From contig NZ_CP086068.1 in NCBI RefSeq assembly GCF_020783335.1, forward strand, positions 1,302,001-1,366,000: a stretch of DNA of 64,000 nt, read 5' to 3'. A model generated the notes under the pieces. It made no database searches, had not been told where the DNA came from, and was given only the letters and a program-made list of their open reading frames with translations. Below are positions 37,401-46,196 of the stretch, piece after piece. The stretch's first letter is position 1. Every line of letters begins with the position of its first letter. Origin of the DNA: Mucilaginibacter daejeonensis. GTDB taxonomy: Bacteria; Bacteroidota; Bacteroidia; Sphingobacteriales; Sphingobacteriaceae. The translations under genes and the position numbers were made by a program.

Positions 37401-38933
37401 TTAGTGTTTAAAGTGCCTTACGCCGGTGGTCACCATGGCTATGCCTTTAGCGTTGGCCATATCGATCGAGTCCTGATCTTTGATCGATCCGCCCGGTTGC
37501 AATACGGCAGTTACGCCTGCATCGGCCGCTATCTCCACACAGTCAGGGAACGGGAAGAAGGCATCCGATGCCATTACCGATCCCTTAACATCAAAGCCAA
37601 AGCTGGCGGCCTTTTCAATGGCCTGGCGCAGGGCGTCAACCCGTGAGGTCTGTCCTACACCGCTGGCCACTAACTGGCCATTTTTCGCCAACACCACCGT
37701 GTTGCTCTTGGTGTGTTTCACCACTTTATTGGCAAAGTACAGATCCTTTAATTCCTGCTCGGTAGCGTGTTTGCTGGTCACGGCGGTCATTTGCGCCGGG
37801 CCTTCGATCACCAGATCCTTATCCTGCTCGATCACACCGTTCAGTAACGTCTTGAACTGTTTGTTAGACAACTCAACGTTTTGACGTATCAATATGATAC
37901 GGTTCTTTTTGGCTTTTAGTATATCGATGGCCTCATTGGTGTAGGCCGGAGCGATCAGTACCTCGAAGAAAAGTTTGCTGATCTCGACAGCGGTCTCGGC
38001 GTTGATCTCGTCATTGGCAATGATCACACCGCCAAAGGCCGATACCGGGTCGCAGGCCAAAGCATCGATCCAGGCCTCTTTGATGAACGAACGTGTTGCG
38101 ATGCCGCAGGCGTTGGTATGTTTTAGTATGGCAACGGTAGGCTCGGTGAACTCATCGATCAGGGCAACGGCGGCGTCAACGTCTACCAGGTTGTTGTATG
38201 ATAGCTCTTTACCCGCCAGTTTGGTGAACATGGCATCCAGGTTGCCATAGAAGGTGCCCTTTTGGTGGGGATTCTCGCCATAACGCAGGCTCTGGCTGGT
38301 TTGTATGCTTTGTTTGAATACCGGCAGCGGTTCTTCCTGCTCGGTGTTGAAGTAGTTAAAGATGGCGCTATCGTAGTGCGATGAGATGTTGAAAGCTTTT
38401 TGTGCAAAGCTGCGGCGCTGATCATAGGTGGTGGTGCCTTCCTGCGTGCGCAGTAGCTCCTCAAGTAATTGATAGTCGTCCTTAGAGGCCACGATCACCA
38501 CATCTTTGTGGTTCTTGGCCGCTGCGCGGATGAGTGATATACCACCGATGTCGATCTTCTCGATCACATCGTCCTGACCTGCGCCTGAGCGTACGGTCTC
38601 TTCAAATGGATAAAGGTCAACGATCACCAGGTCGATCTCAGGTATTTCATATTGGCTCAGCTGCTGCTCGTCGCTCTCGAAGTTGCGGCGGGCCAGTATG
38701 CCACCAAAAACCTTGGGGTGAAGGGTCTTTACACGGCCTCCTAAGATAGAAGGATATGAAGTAAGGTCCTCAACGGCTATAACATCGGCACTCAGGCTGC
38801 GGATGAAGGTCTCGGTACCCCCGGTCGAATAGATGTTTACCCCTAAACGCTTTAATTGGTGAATAACAGGCTCTAAATGGTCCTTATAATATACCGATAT
38901 CAATGCGTTCTTGATCTTTACAGACTGGCTCAT
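37401..38933 (-). CDS. purH: Bifunctional AICAR transformylase / IMP cyclohydrolase
   Basis: Last two steps to IMP. 510 aa. The MGS-like cyclohydrolase domain is at 1-150 (ALISVYYKD, IYSTGGTETFIR, GGRVKTLHPKVFGGIL) and the transformylase follows (LRYGENPHQKGTFYG, ILKHTNACGIA, SNTVVLAKNGQLVASGVGQ, SDAFFPFPDCVEIAADAGV in part). Its -7 element (38955) is clear. Probably read through into mreB. Confidence 0.97.
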   Translation of the reverse strand: MSQSVKIKNALISVYYKDHLEPVIHQLKRLGVNIYSTGGTETFIRSLSADVIAVEDLTSYPSILGGRVKTLHPKVFGGILARRNFESDEQQLSQYEIPEIDLVIVDLYPFEETVRSGAGQDDVIEKIDIGGISLIRAAAKNHKDVVIVASKDDYQLLEELLRTQEGTTTYDQRRSFAQKAFNISSHYDSAIFNYFNTEQEEPLPVFKQSIQTSQSLRYGENPHQKGTFYGNLDAMFTKLAGKELSYNNLVDVDAAVALIDEFTEPTVAILKHTNACGIATRSFIKEAWIDALACDPVSAFGGVIIANDEINAETAVEISKLFFEVLIAPAYTNEAIDILKAKKNRIILIRQNVELSNKQFKTLLNGVIEQDKDLVIEGPAQMTAVTSKHATEQELKDLYFANKVVKHTKSNTVVLAKNGQLVASGVGQTSRVDALRQAIEKAASFGFDVKGSVMASDAFFPFPDCVEIAADAGVTAVLQPGGSIKDQDSIDMANAKGIAMVTTGVRHFKH

Positions 38934-38954
38934 GTGACTTTATTTTTTGAGCCG

Positions 38955-38962
38955 CAAAGGTA
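38955..38962 (-). promoter_or_regulatory. -7 element of purH
   Basis: TACCTTTG on the minus strand, 21 nt before the purH ATG. Confidence 0.55.
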
Positions 38963-39040
38963 GTCATTTTAGCGTACAGTAATGCCCGGCAAATGAAGTT
39001 GATATGTGGAGAACTCACAAACTTTTCAACCATTGGTCCA

Positions 39041-41446
39041 TCACTCATTGCGCAAGCTCCTGACCGGAGTGTCAAGCGCTGCCTTTAACGTTTGCAAACC
39101 GATCAGCATGATGGTAAGCAAGGTGAGCAACCCGATCGATACCACGAAAGGAACGAATGTGATGTGGATACGGTACGCATAATCGGCCAACCACTTTTGC
39201 ATGAGCAGATAAGCTATAGGACAGGCGATCAGTCCTGATAACAATACCGTCTTCAGGAAGTCTTTCACGAACAGCCCCATGATGGCCCGGACCGATGAGC
39301 CCAGTACCTTACGGATGCCTATCTCTTTGGTGCGTTGTTGAACACTTTGCGATATCAGCCCTAACACGCCCAGGAACGAGATAACAATGGCTAACGTAGT
39401 GGCAATGAACGACGCCTGTTTGAGCTGGATCTCGGTGCGATACAGTTTCTCAAGTGCGGTATCCATAAAGTTATATTCGAACGGCGCATCGGGCATGAGG
39501 GTCTTCCATTTGGTTTGAAGGGCCGCTAAGGTGCGTTCGGTATCGCCAGGGCGCAGCTTGAATGATAAGTAACGGTACAGGTGGATGTTATTGACGTTCA
39601 GGAAGGTGATAGGCTGTATCTGTTTTTGCATCGACCCTAAATGAAAATCGGCCGTTACGCCAATAACGTTCAGTACATCAGTAGAGCCCGGTGTATGCAG
39701 TTGGGCTCCTATGGCTTGTTCAGCGGACTTGAACCCAAGCGCTTTTGCATTGGCCTCATTGATGACCACATTGTTGGAATCAGCCTGAGTGTAAAGATCA
39801 TTAAAGAACCTACCCGCTTTAAGCGATATGTTATACGTGGATGTGTAATGAGCATCCGTTGCCATTTGTTGGGTAGGGATGGCCACCGATGGGTCACCGC
39901 CGGTCTTGTAGATGGACAGGGTACCGGCGTTAGCGCCATTGGGGATCTCCCATGACAAGGTCACGTTACTGACGCCTGGCACTTGCGCCAATTGCTGGCG
40001 TATGCTTTCCATTTTTTGTACGCCCTCCTGGCTCCAGTTGCGCGGGGCCTGCGCGTATACTACGTGCTCCTTATCATACCCCAACCGTTTACTAAAGAAC
40101 AGGTCGATCTGTCCTGAAACGACTATAGCTGTTATTAGGGCTACTGCCGCCAAGCCGAATTGAAATGACACCAGCACCTTGCGCAGCAAGGCGCTGCCTT
40201 TTACGCCGATGATCTTACCTTTTATAGAGTCGATAGCGTTCAGAGAGGATAGTACCAACGCCGGATAGATACCCGTTAACAGGCCAATGATCAGCGCTAA
40301 AGCTACCGGGATAACCCAATACCAAAGCGGGAAAGCGAACAGCGAACTGATCGGCATGCCCACCGTTTGGCTGATGTAGGGGCGCGCTGCGGCATAGAGC
40401 ATCAATGCTACCGCAGTGGCCAGCAGCGTCATGATCACCGATTCGGTCAGGAACTGGTAGATGAGCTGCTTTTTGATGCCGCCCAAAACCTTGCGTATAC
40501 CCATCTCCTTGACCCGCCCGGCCGACTGACTAATGCAGAGATTAATAAAGTTGATGGCGGCCATGATAAGGATAAAGAAGGCAACGGCCGAAAGGGTGAA
40601 AAGCATCTCTTTCACCAGCCCGTTATTGGCTTCCAGGTAATACGTCTTGAGCGGTCGCAGGTAAGGGGTCAGGTTCCTGGCGATCTGTTCGGGAGCGTTG
40701 CTCCTGATCAGCTGGCGCATGGGCGCATCAAGGTCCTCCGGTTTTACACCGGGCCGCAATTCGAGGTTGCCTACGATGTAGGCGTTATTCCAGCCGTCCA
40801 TCACACGGCCCATAAATTTGGTGGCACTTGTGGGAATGAAAATACCTACATTGTTATCCTCGGTAAAATTGGTGATGGAGTTGCGCGGCTGATCGGCCAG
40901 CACGGCGGTAACGGTAAAGTCGTGCTTGGTGCCCGAAAAGTTTTGGATGGTAAGTGTTTGGCCCACCACATTGGTACTGCCAAAATATTTGTTGGCCGTA
41001 GCGGTGGTGATCACAGCCGTAAAGGGCTCATCGAGTGCCCTTGGCGTGCCGTAAAGCAGTTTGAGGCCGTACATGTTGATCAGCGTGCTATCGCCCAGTT
41101 GGATGCTTTCCCTGAATTGGGCACCGCCTTTGCTCACAATTGAGGTCACGCCGTCCCAGTGGTAGTAATTCGCCACCAGGTGGGGGTAATTTTCTTTAAG
41201 CGCTTGCGGCAATTGTGCAACAGTGGTAAAATCGATGCCCATGTCAGGATCTTTCCACTTGCTCGAGATCAGGTATTGCTGATCAACGTTACGCAGTCGG
41301 CTATTAACTTGTAACTCGCTCCAAACGTATGACGCCATGAGCAGCGTAAATGCTATCCCCACCGACAGGCCGGTGATGTTCAGCAACGTGTAGAGCTTGT
41401 TTTTGCCGATGTTGCGCCAGGCAATGATGATATAGTTCTTGAGCAT
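39041..41446 (-). CDS. FtsX/MacB-type ABC transporter permease, 801 aa
   Basis: Two repeats of MacB-like periplasmic domain plus FtsX permease. First membrane helix LYTLLNITGLSVGIAFTLLM; the first FtsX block contains GRVKEMGIRKVLGG, the second QQRTKEIGIRKVLGSSVRAI. Large periplasmic parts at about 45-280 and 455-670. This duplicated-permease form is common in Bacteroidota and usually works with a separate LolD/MacB-type ATPase, which is not adjacent. Substrate unknown. Confidence 0.9.
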   Translation of the reverse strand: MLKNYIIIAWRNIGKNKLYTLLNITGLSVGIAFTLLMASYVWSELQVNSRLRNVDQQYLISSKWKDPDMGIDFTTVAQLPQALKENYPHLVANYYHWDGVTSIVSKGGAQFRESIQLGDSTLINMYGLKLLYGTPRALDEPFTAVITTATANKYFGSTNVVGQTLTIQNFSGTKHDFTVTAVLADQPRNSITNFTEDNNVGIFIPTSATKFMGRVMDGWNNAYIVGNLELRPGVKPEDLDAPMRQLIRSNAPEQIARNLTPYLRPLKTYYLEANNGLVKEMLFTLSAVAFFILIMAAINFINLCISQSAGRVKEMGIRKVLGGIKKQLIYQFLTESVIMTLLATAVALMLYAAARPYISQTVGMPISSLFAFPLWYWVIPVALALIIGLLTGIYPALVLSSLNAIDSIKGKIIGVKGSALLRKVLVSFQFGLAAVALITAIVVSGQIDLFFSKRLGYDKEHVVYAQAPRNWSQEGVQKMESIRQQLAQVPGVSNVTLSWEIPNGANAGTLSIYKTGGDPSVAIPTQQMATDAHYTSTYNISLKAGRFFNDLYTQADSNNVVINEANAKALGFKSAEQAIGAQLHTPGSTDVLNVIGVTADFHLGSMQKQIQPITFLNVNNIHLYRYLSFKLRPGDTERTLAALQTKWKTLMPDAPFEYNFMDTALEKLYRTEIQLKQASFIATTLAIVISFLGVLGLISQSVQQRTKEIGIRKVLGSSVRAIMGLFVKDFLKTVLLSGLIACPIAYLLMQKWLADYAYRIHITFVPFVVSIGLLTLLTIMLIGLQTLKAALDTPVRSLRNE

Positions 41447-41601
41447 GATAGCGGCAGTGGTATGATGTATTTCATACTACAATAGTTCAGCCACCTGTAT
41501 ATCGTATCATTAAGGTCTCAATAACGCGGTGATCCGCCAATGGATCGTCCGTTACCGAACGTGGAGGTGTTCGGTTTTGATACACGGGTCGTTGTTTTTT
41601 G

Positions 41602-42318
41602 CTAATAACCGTAGCCGACGTTATTAATCGCGGCATTGGTGGTCACTTTGCCTTTTACCGATACCGTGCTGGCCACCGCTTTGCCGTTAATGGTGGCCGG
41701 GATAAAGTGCGTGTAGTCCTGAGGCAGATCCTTGTCATCGGCTTTTACCGACAGCAGGTGTCCGTTCAAAGTATAAACGATCTGGTGGCTGGTGAGGTTG
41801 CCCTGGGCATCGATGTTGAACAGGTGAAGCAGGTCATAATTTCCATTGCCCATGCCGTTGGCGCGGTATAGGTGCGTTAAGGCAGGCCGGGCGCCCGACA
41901 TAAGCGGAAAGATTGTATAAGCCTTCCCGCCCATTTTCACCGGTGGTACCACCACATCGCCGGGGTTAATATCCTGACCAAAGCTATAACCATCAAATTT
42001 GGCGTCCGTTGTATCGCTAAAGGTGAGCGACCGCTTGGTGTGGTCATAGATCTGGACCAGATCGCCTTTCAGGTTATAGAACTTCCATTCGCCCACCGGC
42101 TGTCCATTCTCATAATTGCCCGAGGCCAGCAACCTTTCATGGTTCTTAGCCTCATAAAGTCCGTGTTTAACGCTCTTTTGGCTTTTAAGCACCTGGTACT
42201 GCTCTTCGAACCAATTTCCCACTTTTTTCTTGCGGGTAACGGTCTCTTGAGCGTTCGCGTTCAGGAAAAGGAATAAGCTCAATACAGGGCAAAGCAGGGA
42301 GGCGGTAATGTTTTTCAT
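41602..42318 (-). CDS. Secreted MORN-type repeat protein with TonB-C-like tail (paralog A)
   Basis: 238 aa. Signal peptide (ITASLLCPVLSLFLFLNANAQ). A YwqK/MORN-2-like segment LLASGNYENGQPVGEWKFYN is followed by a C-terminal FIPATINGKAVASTVSVKG that resembles the TonB C-terminal fold. No membrane anchor, so periplasmic or exported. Its neighbour at 42544 is a clear paralog with the same order of segments. Function unknown. Confidence 0.7.
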   Translation of the reverse strand: MKNITASLLCPVLSLFLFLNANAQETVTRKKKVGNWFEEQYQVLKSQKSVKHGLYEAKNHERLLASGNYENGQPVGEWKFYNLKGDLVQIYDHTKRSLTFSDTTDAKFDGYSFGQDINPGDVVVPPVKMGGKAYTIFPLMSGARPALTHLYRANGMGNGNYDLLHLFNIDAQGNLTSHQIVYTLNGHLLSVKADDKDLPQDYTHFIPATINGKAVASTVSVKGKVTTNAAINNVGYGY

Positions 42319-42543
42319 GGTGAGGGTGTAGGGTTGACGTGTATTTAGACCGGTTGTGCCGGGAAAGGTTTAACCGAATTGATAGCTAAATGTATCAGAT
42401 CAACAAGAGCACCGTTCCTTCGCCTTTGAAGGTCTAAGATGGCTCTTCATCACAGGCAAAGCAAAAGGAGACGAGCAGTGATCCTTTGATGTAGAATAGC
42501 ATAGTGATAGGTCGGTTAACAGGTGTGATCGGATGATGGATGT

Positions 42544-43227
42544 TTAGTCGAAAGTAGCGATAATGGTCTCTACCGAAACTTTACACTCGGCAGGTTTGCC
42601 GTTTATAGTGCCTGGAATGAAACGCTTGTACTCGTCGGCGATATTATTATCGTTCAATTCGTACATCTTTTTTTGACCGCCCTGATCTACCAATACCTCG
42701 TGTTTCTTGATCTGTCCCTCTGTGCCCACGGTGAAAATGTGAAGGCAGCTGAATTTATTGCGGCCCGGTGATGATGCGTAAAGCGTGCGGGCCAACGCAT
42801 CTACATTCAAGGTAAGTGGGCTAATGCCATACTGGAGACCGCCAATTTTAACGGGATACCGTATCTTGTCACCTACGGCCACGCTATCTGTGAACTCGTA
42901 GCCTAACTTAGCCACGTTGGCGGTGTCCTGATAGATCAATTGGTGGCGTGTATTATTGTAGGCCTGCACCATTTTATGGGTATGGTCATAAAATACCCAA
43001 TGGCCTGAACGTTCGCCGTTTCGGTAATAGCCGTTGGCCAGCGTCGATGTATCACGATAGGCCTGATAGCTTCCGTGCTTTTTACGTTTGTCGTTCTTAA
43101 GCACCTCAAACTTTTCCTTGATACTCATACCAACGCTACTGGTGCGCATAGCCGTCTCCTGTGCGAAGCACCACGAAGTTAAGCAACCAAAGAGCAAGAA
43201 AGTGATCCAATGTTTACAGGTCAGCAT
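42544..43227 (-). CDS. Secreted MORN-type repeat protein with TonB-C-like tail (paralog B)
   Basis: 227 aa from MLTCKHWITFLLFGC; the frame extends to 43290 but the internal start gives a proper signal peptide ending WCFAQE. KEKFEVLKNDKRKKHGSYQA, LANGYYRNGERSGHWVFYDH and FIPGTINGKPAECKVSVE match paralog A in order. Together they form a tandem pair in one direction, separated by 225 bp with no recognisable gene. Confidence 0.7.
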   Translation of the reverse strand: MLTCKHWITFLLFGCLTSWCFAQETAMRTSSVGMSIKEKFEVLKNDKRKKHGSYQAYRDTSTLANGYYRNGERSGHWVFYDHTHKMVQAYNNTRHQLIYQDTANVAKLGYEFTDSVAVGDKIRYPVKIGGLQYGISPLTLNVDALARTLYASSPGRNKFSCLHIFTVGTEGQIKKHEVLVDQGGQKKMYELNDNNIADEYKRFIPGTINGKPAECKVSVETIIATFD

Positions 43228-43327
43228 GGCTAGGTGTGATCGTGGTATGATACAATAATAAGCATATGCATCCATGCTGGCAATGGTCAAAACACGGTTT
43301 GGATCAAAACCGGGGAGCTTTAGCTGG

Positions 43328-44308
43328 TCACGGGTTATATACGGCCACGCCGCTCAGGTAGGTGCTGATCCACTTGCGGCCATCGGCATCGGCCGTCATG
43401 CCTGAGATGTAGAGGTCTTTCACGGGGACCTCCACCAACGGGAGATCCTTGGCGCCAAAGCGCGAGAGCGTACTGCCACCCACCCAAACATCATCGTCCT
43501 GTAAGAGTAATGATCGTAGCCCGCGTGCCTTTTCAGGGCGTTCTAATTCGGTCCAACCTGAACCATCGAAGCGGATCACCGCCTTCACCACCGTGCCGGC
43601 CAGCACCGCCACCGGCCTGCCTTGGCGATCGATCTTGATATCATAAGGAAAGGCCGACGTATAGCCCAGCTGATCTAACCGGTAAGTGGTCCATTGCCCG
43701 TTAGCATACTTTTTGATCATGCCTATAAAGGCAAAGTCGTTAAAAAGGCCCATCCACAAAGCACCGCTGGCATCAGCGGCCATAGATAGTACGGTGTGGA
43801 TGGTCTCCAGGTGTTCCCAACGGCCATTGCTGATCTTCACGATACCATCTTCGGTACCCACCCAGGTAGTGCCGTGCGCAGCGTCATGAATGAGGCATTT
43901 AATGCGATCATCGGTGAGTGCACTGTTCGTGGTGTTGTATATTGTCCAGTTGCCCGCAGCAAAACGCGCCAGTCCTTTATCGGTGCCTGCCCATACCGTG
44001 CCGTTCACTTCCACGGTAACGGCCTGTATATTGTTTGATGGGAGGGGAGAGTTAGCCATATTATATACCTTCCAATGGTCGCCCTCCAAACGGGCCAGTC
44101 CGTTGGTGGTGGCCATCCATTTGATATTGCTGCTGCTGATGGCCAGGGCGTTCACCTGGTCGGCAGGCAGGGCCGAATTGGTGGTGTTATAGGTGACCCA
44201 TTCTGGGAATACCGGCTTGGGTGTTTCAGGTGACGGAGCCTGCGTTCGGTCCTTTTTGCAAGCACAGAGCGTGATGGCGAGTGCCGATAAAGTAACAAGG
44301 TGTTTCAT
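43328..44308 (-). CDS. Beta-propeller lipoprotein (two-component-regulator propeller type)
   Basis: 326 aa from MKHLVTLSALAITLCACKKD; lipobox cysteine at about residue 17. Repeats of W-x-x-Y-N-x-x-N-S-x-L-x-x-x-x-I/V and V-W-x-G-T-D-x-G-L-A-R-F follow, as in the Reg_prop domains of hybrid sensors (YNTTNSALPADQVNAL, VWAGTDKGLARF, TWVGTEDGIVKI). Here no kinase is attached, so it is a free surface or periplasmic propeller. Ligand unknown. Confidence 0.8.
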   Translation of the reverse strand: MKHLVTLSALAITLCACKKDRTQAPSPETPKPVFPEWVTYNTTNSALPADQVNALAISSSNIKWMATTNGLARLEGDHWKVYNMANSPLPSNNIQAVTVEVNGTVWAGTDKGLARFAAGNWTIYNTTNSALTDDRIKCLIHDAAHGTTWVGTEDGIVKISNGRWEHLETIHTVLSMAADASGALWMGLFNDFAFIGMIKKYANGQWTTYRLDQLGYTSAFPYDIKIDRQGRPVAVLAGTVVKAVIRFDGSGWTELERPEKARGLRSLLLQDDDVWVGGSTLSRFGAKDLPLVEVPVKDLYISGMTADADGRKWISTYLSGVAVYNP

Positions 44309-44476
44309 GTTGATGATAAAGTTCAAGGTCATTGATGCAGACGTGACCATCGACCAAAACGTTACACTGGTAGTGTCTTTTGACCACAGGGAGTTGGGAA
44401 GGTAGGTGTATACTGGCGATGATAAGCTGAAACAACTTTCGGGATATAGGAACACTGAACGCCCGAAAGCCCTAAA

Positions 44477-44520
44477 AACAGCACGACCAGCTATCCGTTC
44501 AGGGAGCTGGTCGTACTGTT
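44477..44520 (-). terminator. Terminator of purN
   Basis: A 16-bp stem with one mismatch: AACAGCACGACCAGCT (44477-44492) and AGCTGGTCGTACTGTT (44505-44520). Confidence 0.7.
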
Positions 44521-44541
44521 ATAGGAGTGATATAAGCGGAA

Positions 44542-45132
44542 TTAACCCTTAACGCCGCCTCTCATCTTTTCGGTCAGTTGCTCTACCACCTTGGGGAAGT
44601 ACTGGTGCTCGAGGTGTTGTCCTTTAAGTTTGATGGCGTCCAGGGTATCGTCAGGTTCGATCTTGAAGCGGGCCTGTTGTATGATCTCGCCTTCGTCAAA
44701 GTTCTCGTTCACAAAATGGATCGTGATACCCGATTCGGCCTCGCCGTTGGCCAGTACCGCTTTGTGTACGTTATCGCCGTACATACCCTTGCCGCCATAT
44801 TTAGGCAACAAGGATGGGTGTATGTTAATGATCTGGTTAGGAAAGGCCTTGAGCAGCGATGCCGGTACCAGCCATAAAAAGCCGGCCAGTACGATCAGGT
44901 CGATCTCCATCTTTTTCAGCAGCTTCACCACCTCATCGGTGTCAAAAAACTCCTGGCGGGTAAACACGTGCGTAGGGATCTCGAAATTGTCGGCCCGTTG
45001 CAGCACGTAGGCCTGCGGGTTATTAGTGAGCACCAGCGCCACTTCGGTTTGGCTGTGATGCTTAAAATGTTCCATGATCTTTTGGGCGTTAGATCCCGAA
45101 CCCGAAGCAAAGATGGCGATCTTGGTCTTCAA
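44542..45132 (-). CDS. purN: Phosphoribosylglycinamide formyltransferase
   Basis: Third step of purine synthesis using 10-formyl-THF. 196 aa with KIAIFASGSGSNAQKIMEH, LAGFLWLVPASLL, NIHPSLLPKYGGKGMYG (catalytic N and H), and GITIHFVNENFDEGEII with its Asp. Homology begins at KTKIAIF, where no ATG exists; I choose the TTG at 45132 (the ATT just before it is another option). The only in-frame ATG (45219) would add 29 unrelated residues. Confidence 0.85.
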   Translation of the reverse strand: MKTKIAIFASGSGSNAQKIMEHFKHHSQTEVALVLTNNPQAYVLQRADNFEIPTHVFTRQEFFDTDEVVKLLKKMEIDLIVLAGFLWLVPASLLKAFPNQIINIHPSLLPKYGGKGMYGDNVHKAVLANGEAESGITIHFVNENFDEGEIIQQARFKIEPDDTLDAIKLKGQHLEHQYFPKVVEQLTEKMRGGVKG

Positions 45133-45246
45133 AATAGCAGTAGCGTTTAAATAAGTGGGTAAATATATAGCTTTTTGCCTATGCCGCAAACCATTGGGAA
45201 AGCATGACCAGGCAACCAACGGACTTGATCTTAACGGAGGGTGTGC

Positions 45247-45768
45247 TTAATGCAGGAAACCGTAGCGGCTAACACGGCGCCTGATCAACAGTGGCCTGAG
45301 GCGTAGCGTGTCGCGTTTCACGGTCTGTAACACCAACGAGTTTTGGCCTAAGTTGACCACCTGCGTGTAGGCGAATGGGCGTATCTTAACCCCGTTTATA
45401 TCGTCCAATAGAGCAATATTAGTACGGATGATCACCGAATCGCGATCGGTAATGGTCCAGTTGGCTGATTCGGTTTGTTTTATACAATAAAAGTTCTCGT
45501 AGGTGCACATGCCGCTCTTGTCGAAGATGAATTGCTGGCGTTCATTGCAATTCAGATTAAGCGTATCGGTCTTTTTCAACGTATCGCCGTTGTAAGTGGC
45601 CACTTGTAAGGAGGCAAGCGTCCAGGTACCGTTCGTTAAAAAGGTGTTCACGTACGATAGGTCGGCGTTCTTTTTACAGGAACCCATGAACATGGCCACC
45701 AGCATGATAGCCGGTATGACAAGTAGTATAGATCTTTTGCAATATGGATGCACGGCGTAAAAATACAA
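45247..45768 (-). CDS. Small lipoprotein, lipocalin-like
   Basis: 173 aa. The N-terminal hydrophobic segment SILLVIPAIMLVAMFMGSCKK ends in a lipobox (cysteine at about 31). The rest is beta-rich: NGTWTLASLQVATYNGDTLKKTDTLNLN (in part), QQFIFDKSGMCTYENF, ANWTITDRDSVII, a pattern seen in Bacteroidota lipocalin-like lipoproteins. Terminal RLRPLLIRRRVSRYGFLH is basic. Function unknown. Confidence 0.65.
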   Translation of the reverse strand: MYFYAVHPYCKRSILLVIPAIMLVAMFMGSCKKNADLSYVNTFLTNGTWTLASLQVATYNGDTLKKTDTLNLNCNERQQFIFDKSGMCTYENFYCIKQTESANWTITDRDSVIIRTNIALLDDINGVKIRPFAYTQVVNLGQNSLVLQTVKRDTLRLRPLLIRRRVSRYGFLH

Positions 45769-45908
45769 TATCCGGTGATCAATCCGACCGGTCAGGTAAA
45801 AGTATAACGGCGGTGGGTGAAAAGTATTGCGGTTACCTTAGGTTCGGGGAGTTTTGAGTGGGCCGAGGGACGAGCAATGATTGGGTGGTCTTTGGATCAA
45901 AAAGCCGA

Positions 45909-46072
45909 ACCTTAGTGTACTGAAGTTCTGTTACATCGGTGTAACAAAATTCCCCAAATTTCCCCACTTTTCAGCATTGCGAAATTCGTAAAAACCCAAC
46001 TTTTTCCAGAAAAAACATACAAAAAACCGGAATGTAACACCAGATGTAACACTTTTACATCAAAATGTAACA
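45909..46072 (+). repeat. TGTAACA intergenic element, copy F2
   Basis: ACCTTAGTGTACTGA (45909-45923); dyad TGTTACA-N4-TGTAACA (45929-45946); 86-bp core; then TGTAACA at 46033, 46045 and 46066 (spacings 12 and 21). The core from the dyad to CATAC differs from the copy at 51935 by about five bases in 95. Confidence 0.85.
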
Positions 46073-46169
46073 CCTGAAACAGTGGGTATTCGTGTTTCGG
46101 GAGGCATTAAAAGATGCTTTCTGTCCAAAAATTGCGAATTTGATAATAGCTGGATCGGCATGTGTTTCG

Positions 46170-46177
46170 CACCTTTG
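46170..46177 (+). promoter_or_regulatory. Probable -7 element of the yiaK-like gene
   Basis: CACCTTTG, one base off TAnnTTTG, 19 nt before the ATG at 46197. Confidence 0.4.
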
Positions 46178-46196
46178 CTATCCAACATCTCTATCT

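Larger units (their letters stand above)
45769..46196. other. Intergenic region carrying repeat F2
   Basis: Besides the TGTAACA element (45909-46072) it holds an inverted pair TTAGGTTCGG (about 45839) and CCGAACCTTAG (about 45905), and the probable -7 element of the next gene (46170-46177). No additional gene seen. Confidence 0.5.

Noticed and set aside
40367..41143. 258-codon plus-strand open frame
   Set aside because: Lies wholly opposite the FtsX/MacB permease, whose motifs are clear; low-complexity basic translation with no family pattern.
45929..46072. TGTAACA array as a CRISPR or phage attachment site
   Set aside because: Repeat units are 7 nt with two fixed spacings and no spacer-length regularity; no cas, integrase or tRNA nearby.
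46092..46196. N-terminal extension of the yiaK-like protein
   Set aside because: The extra 35 residues follow directly on the repeat element and precede the probable promoter; E. coli YiaK aligns from MRIPFE.
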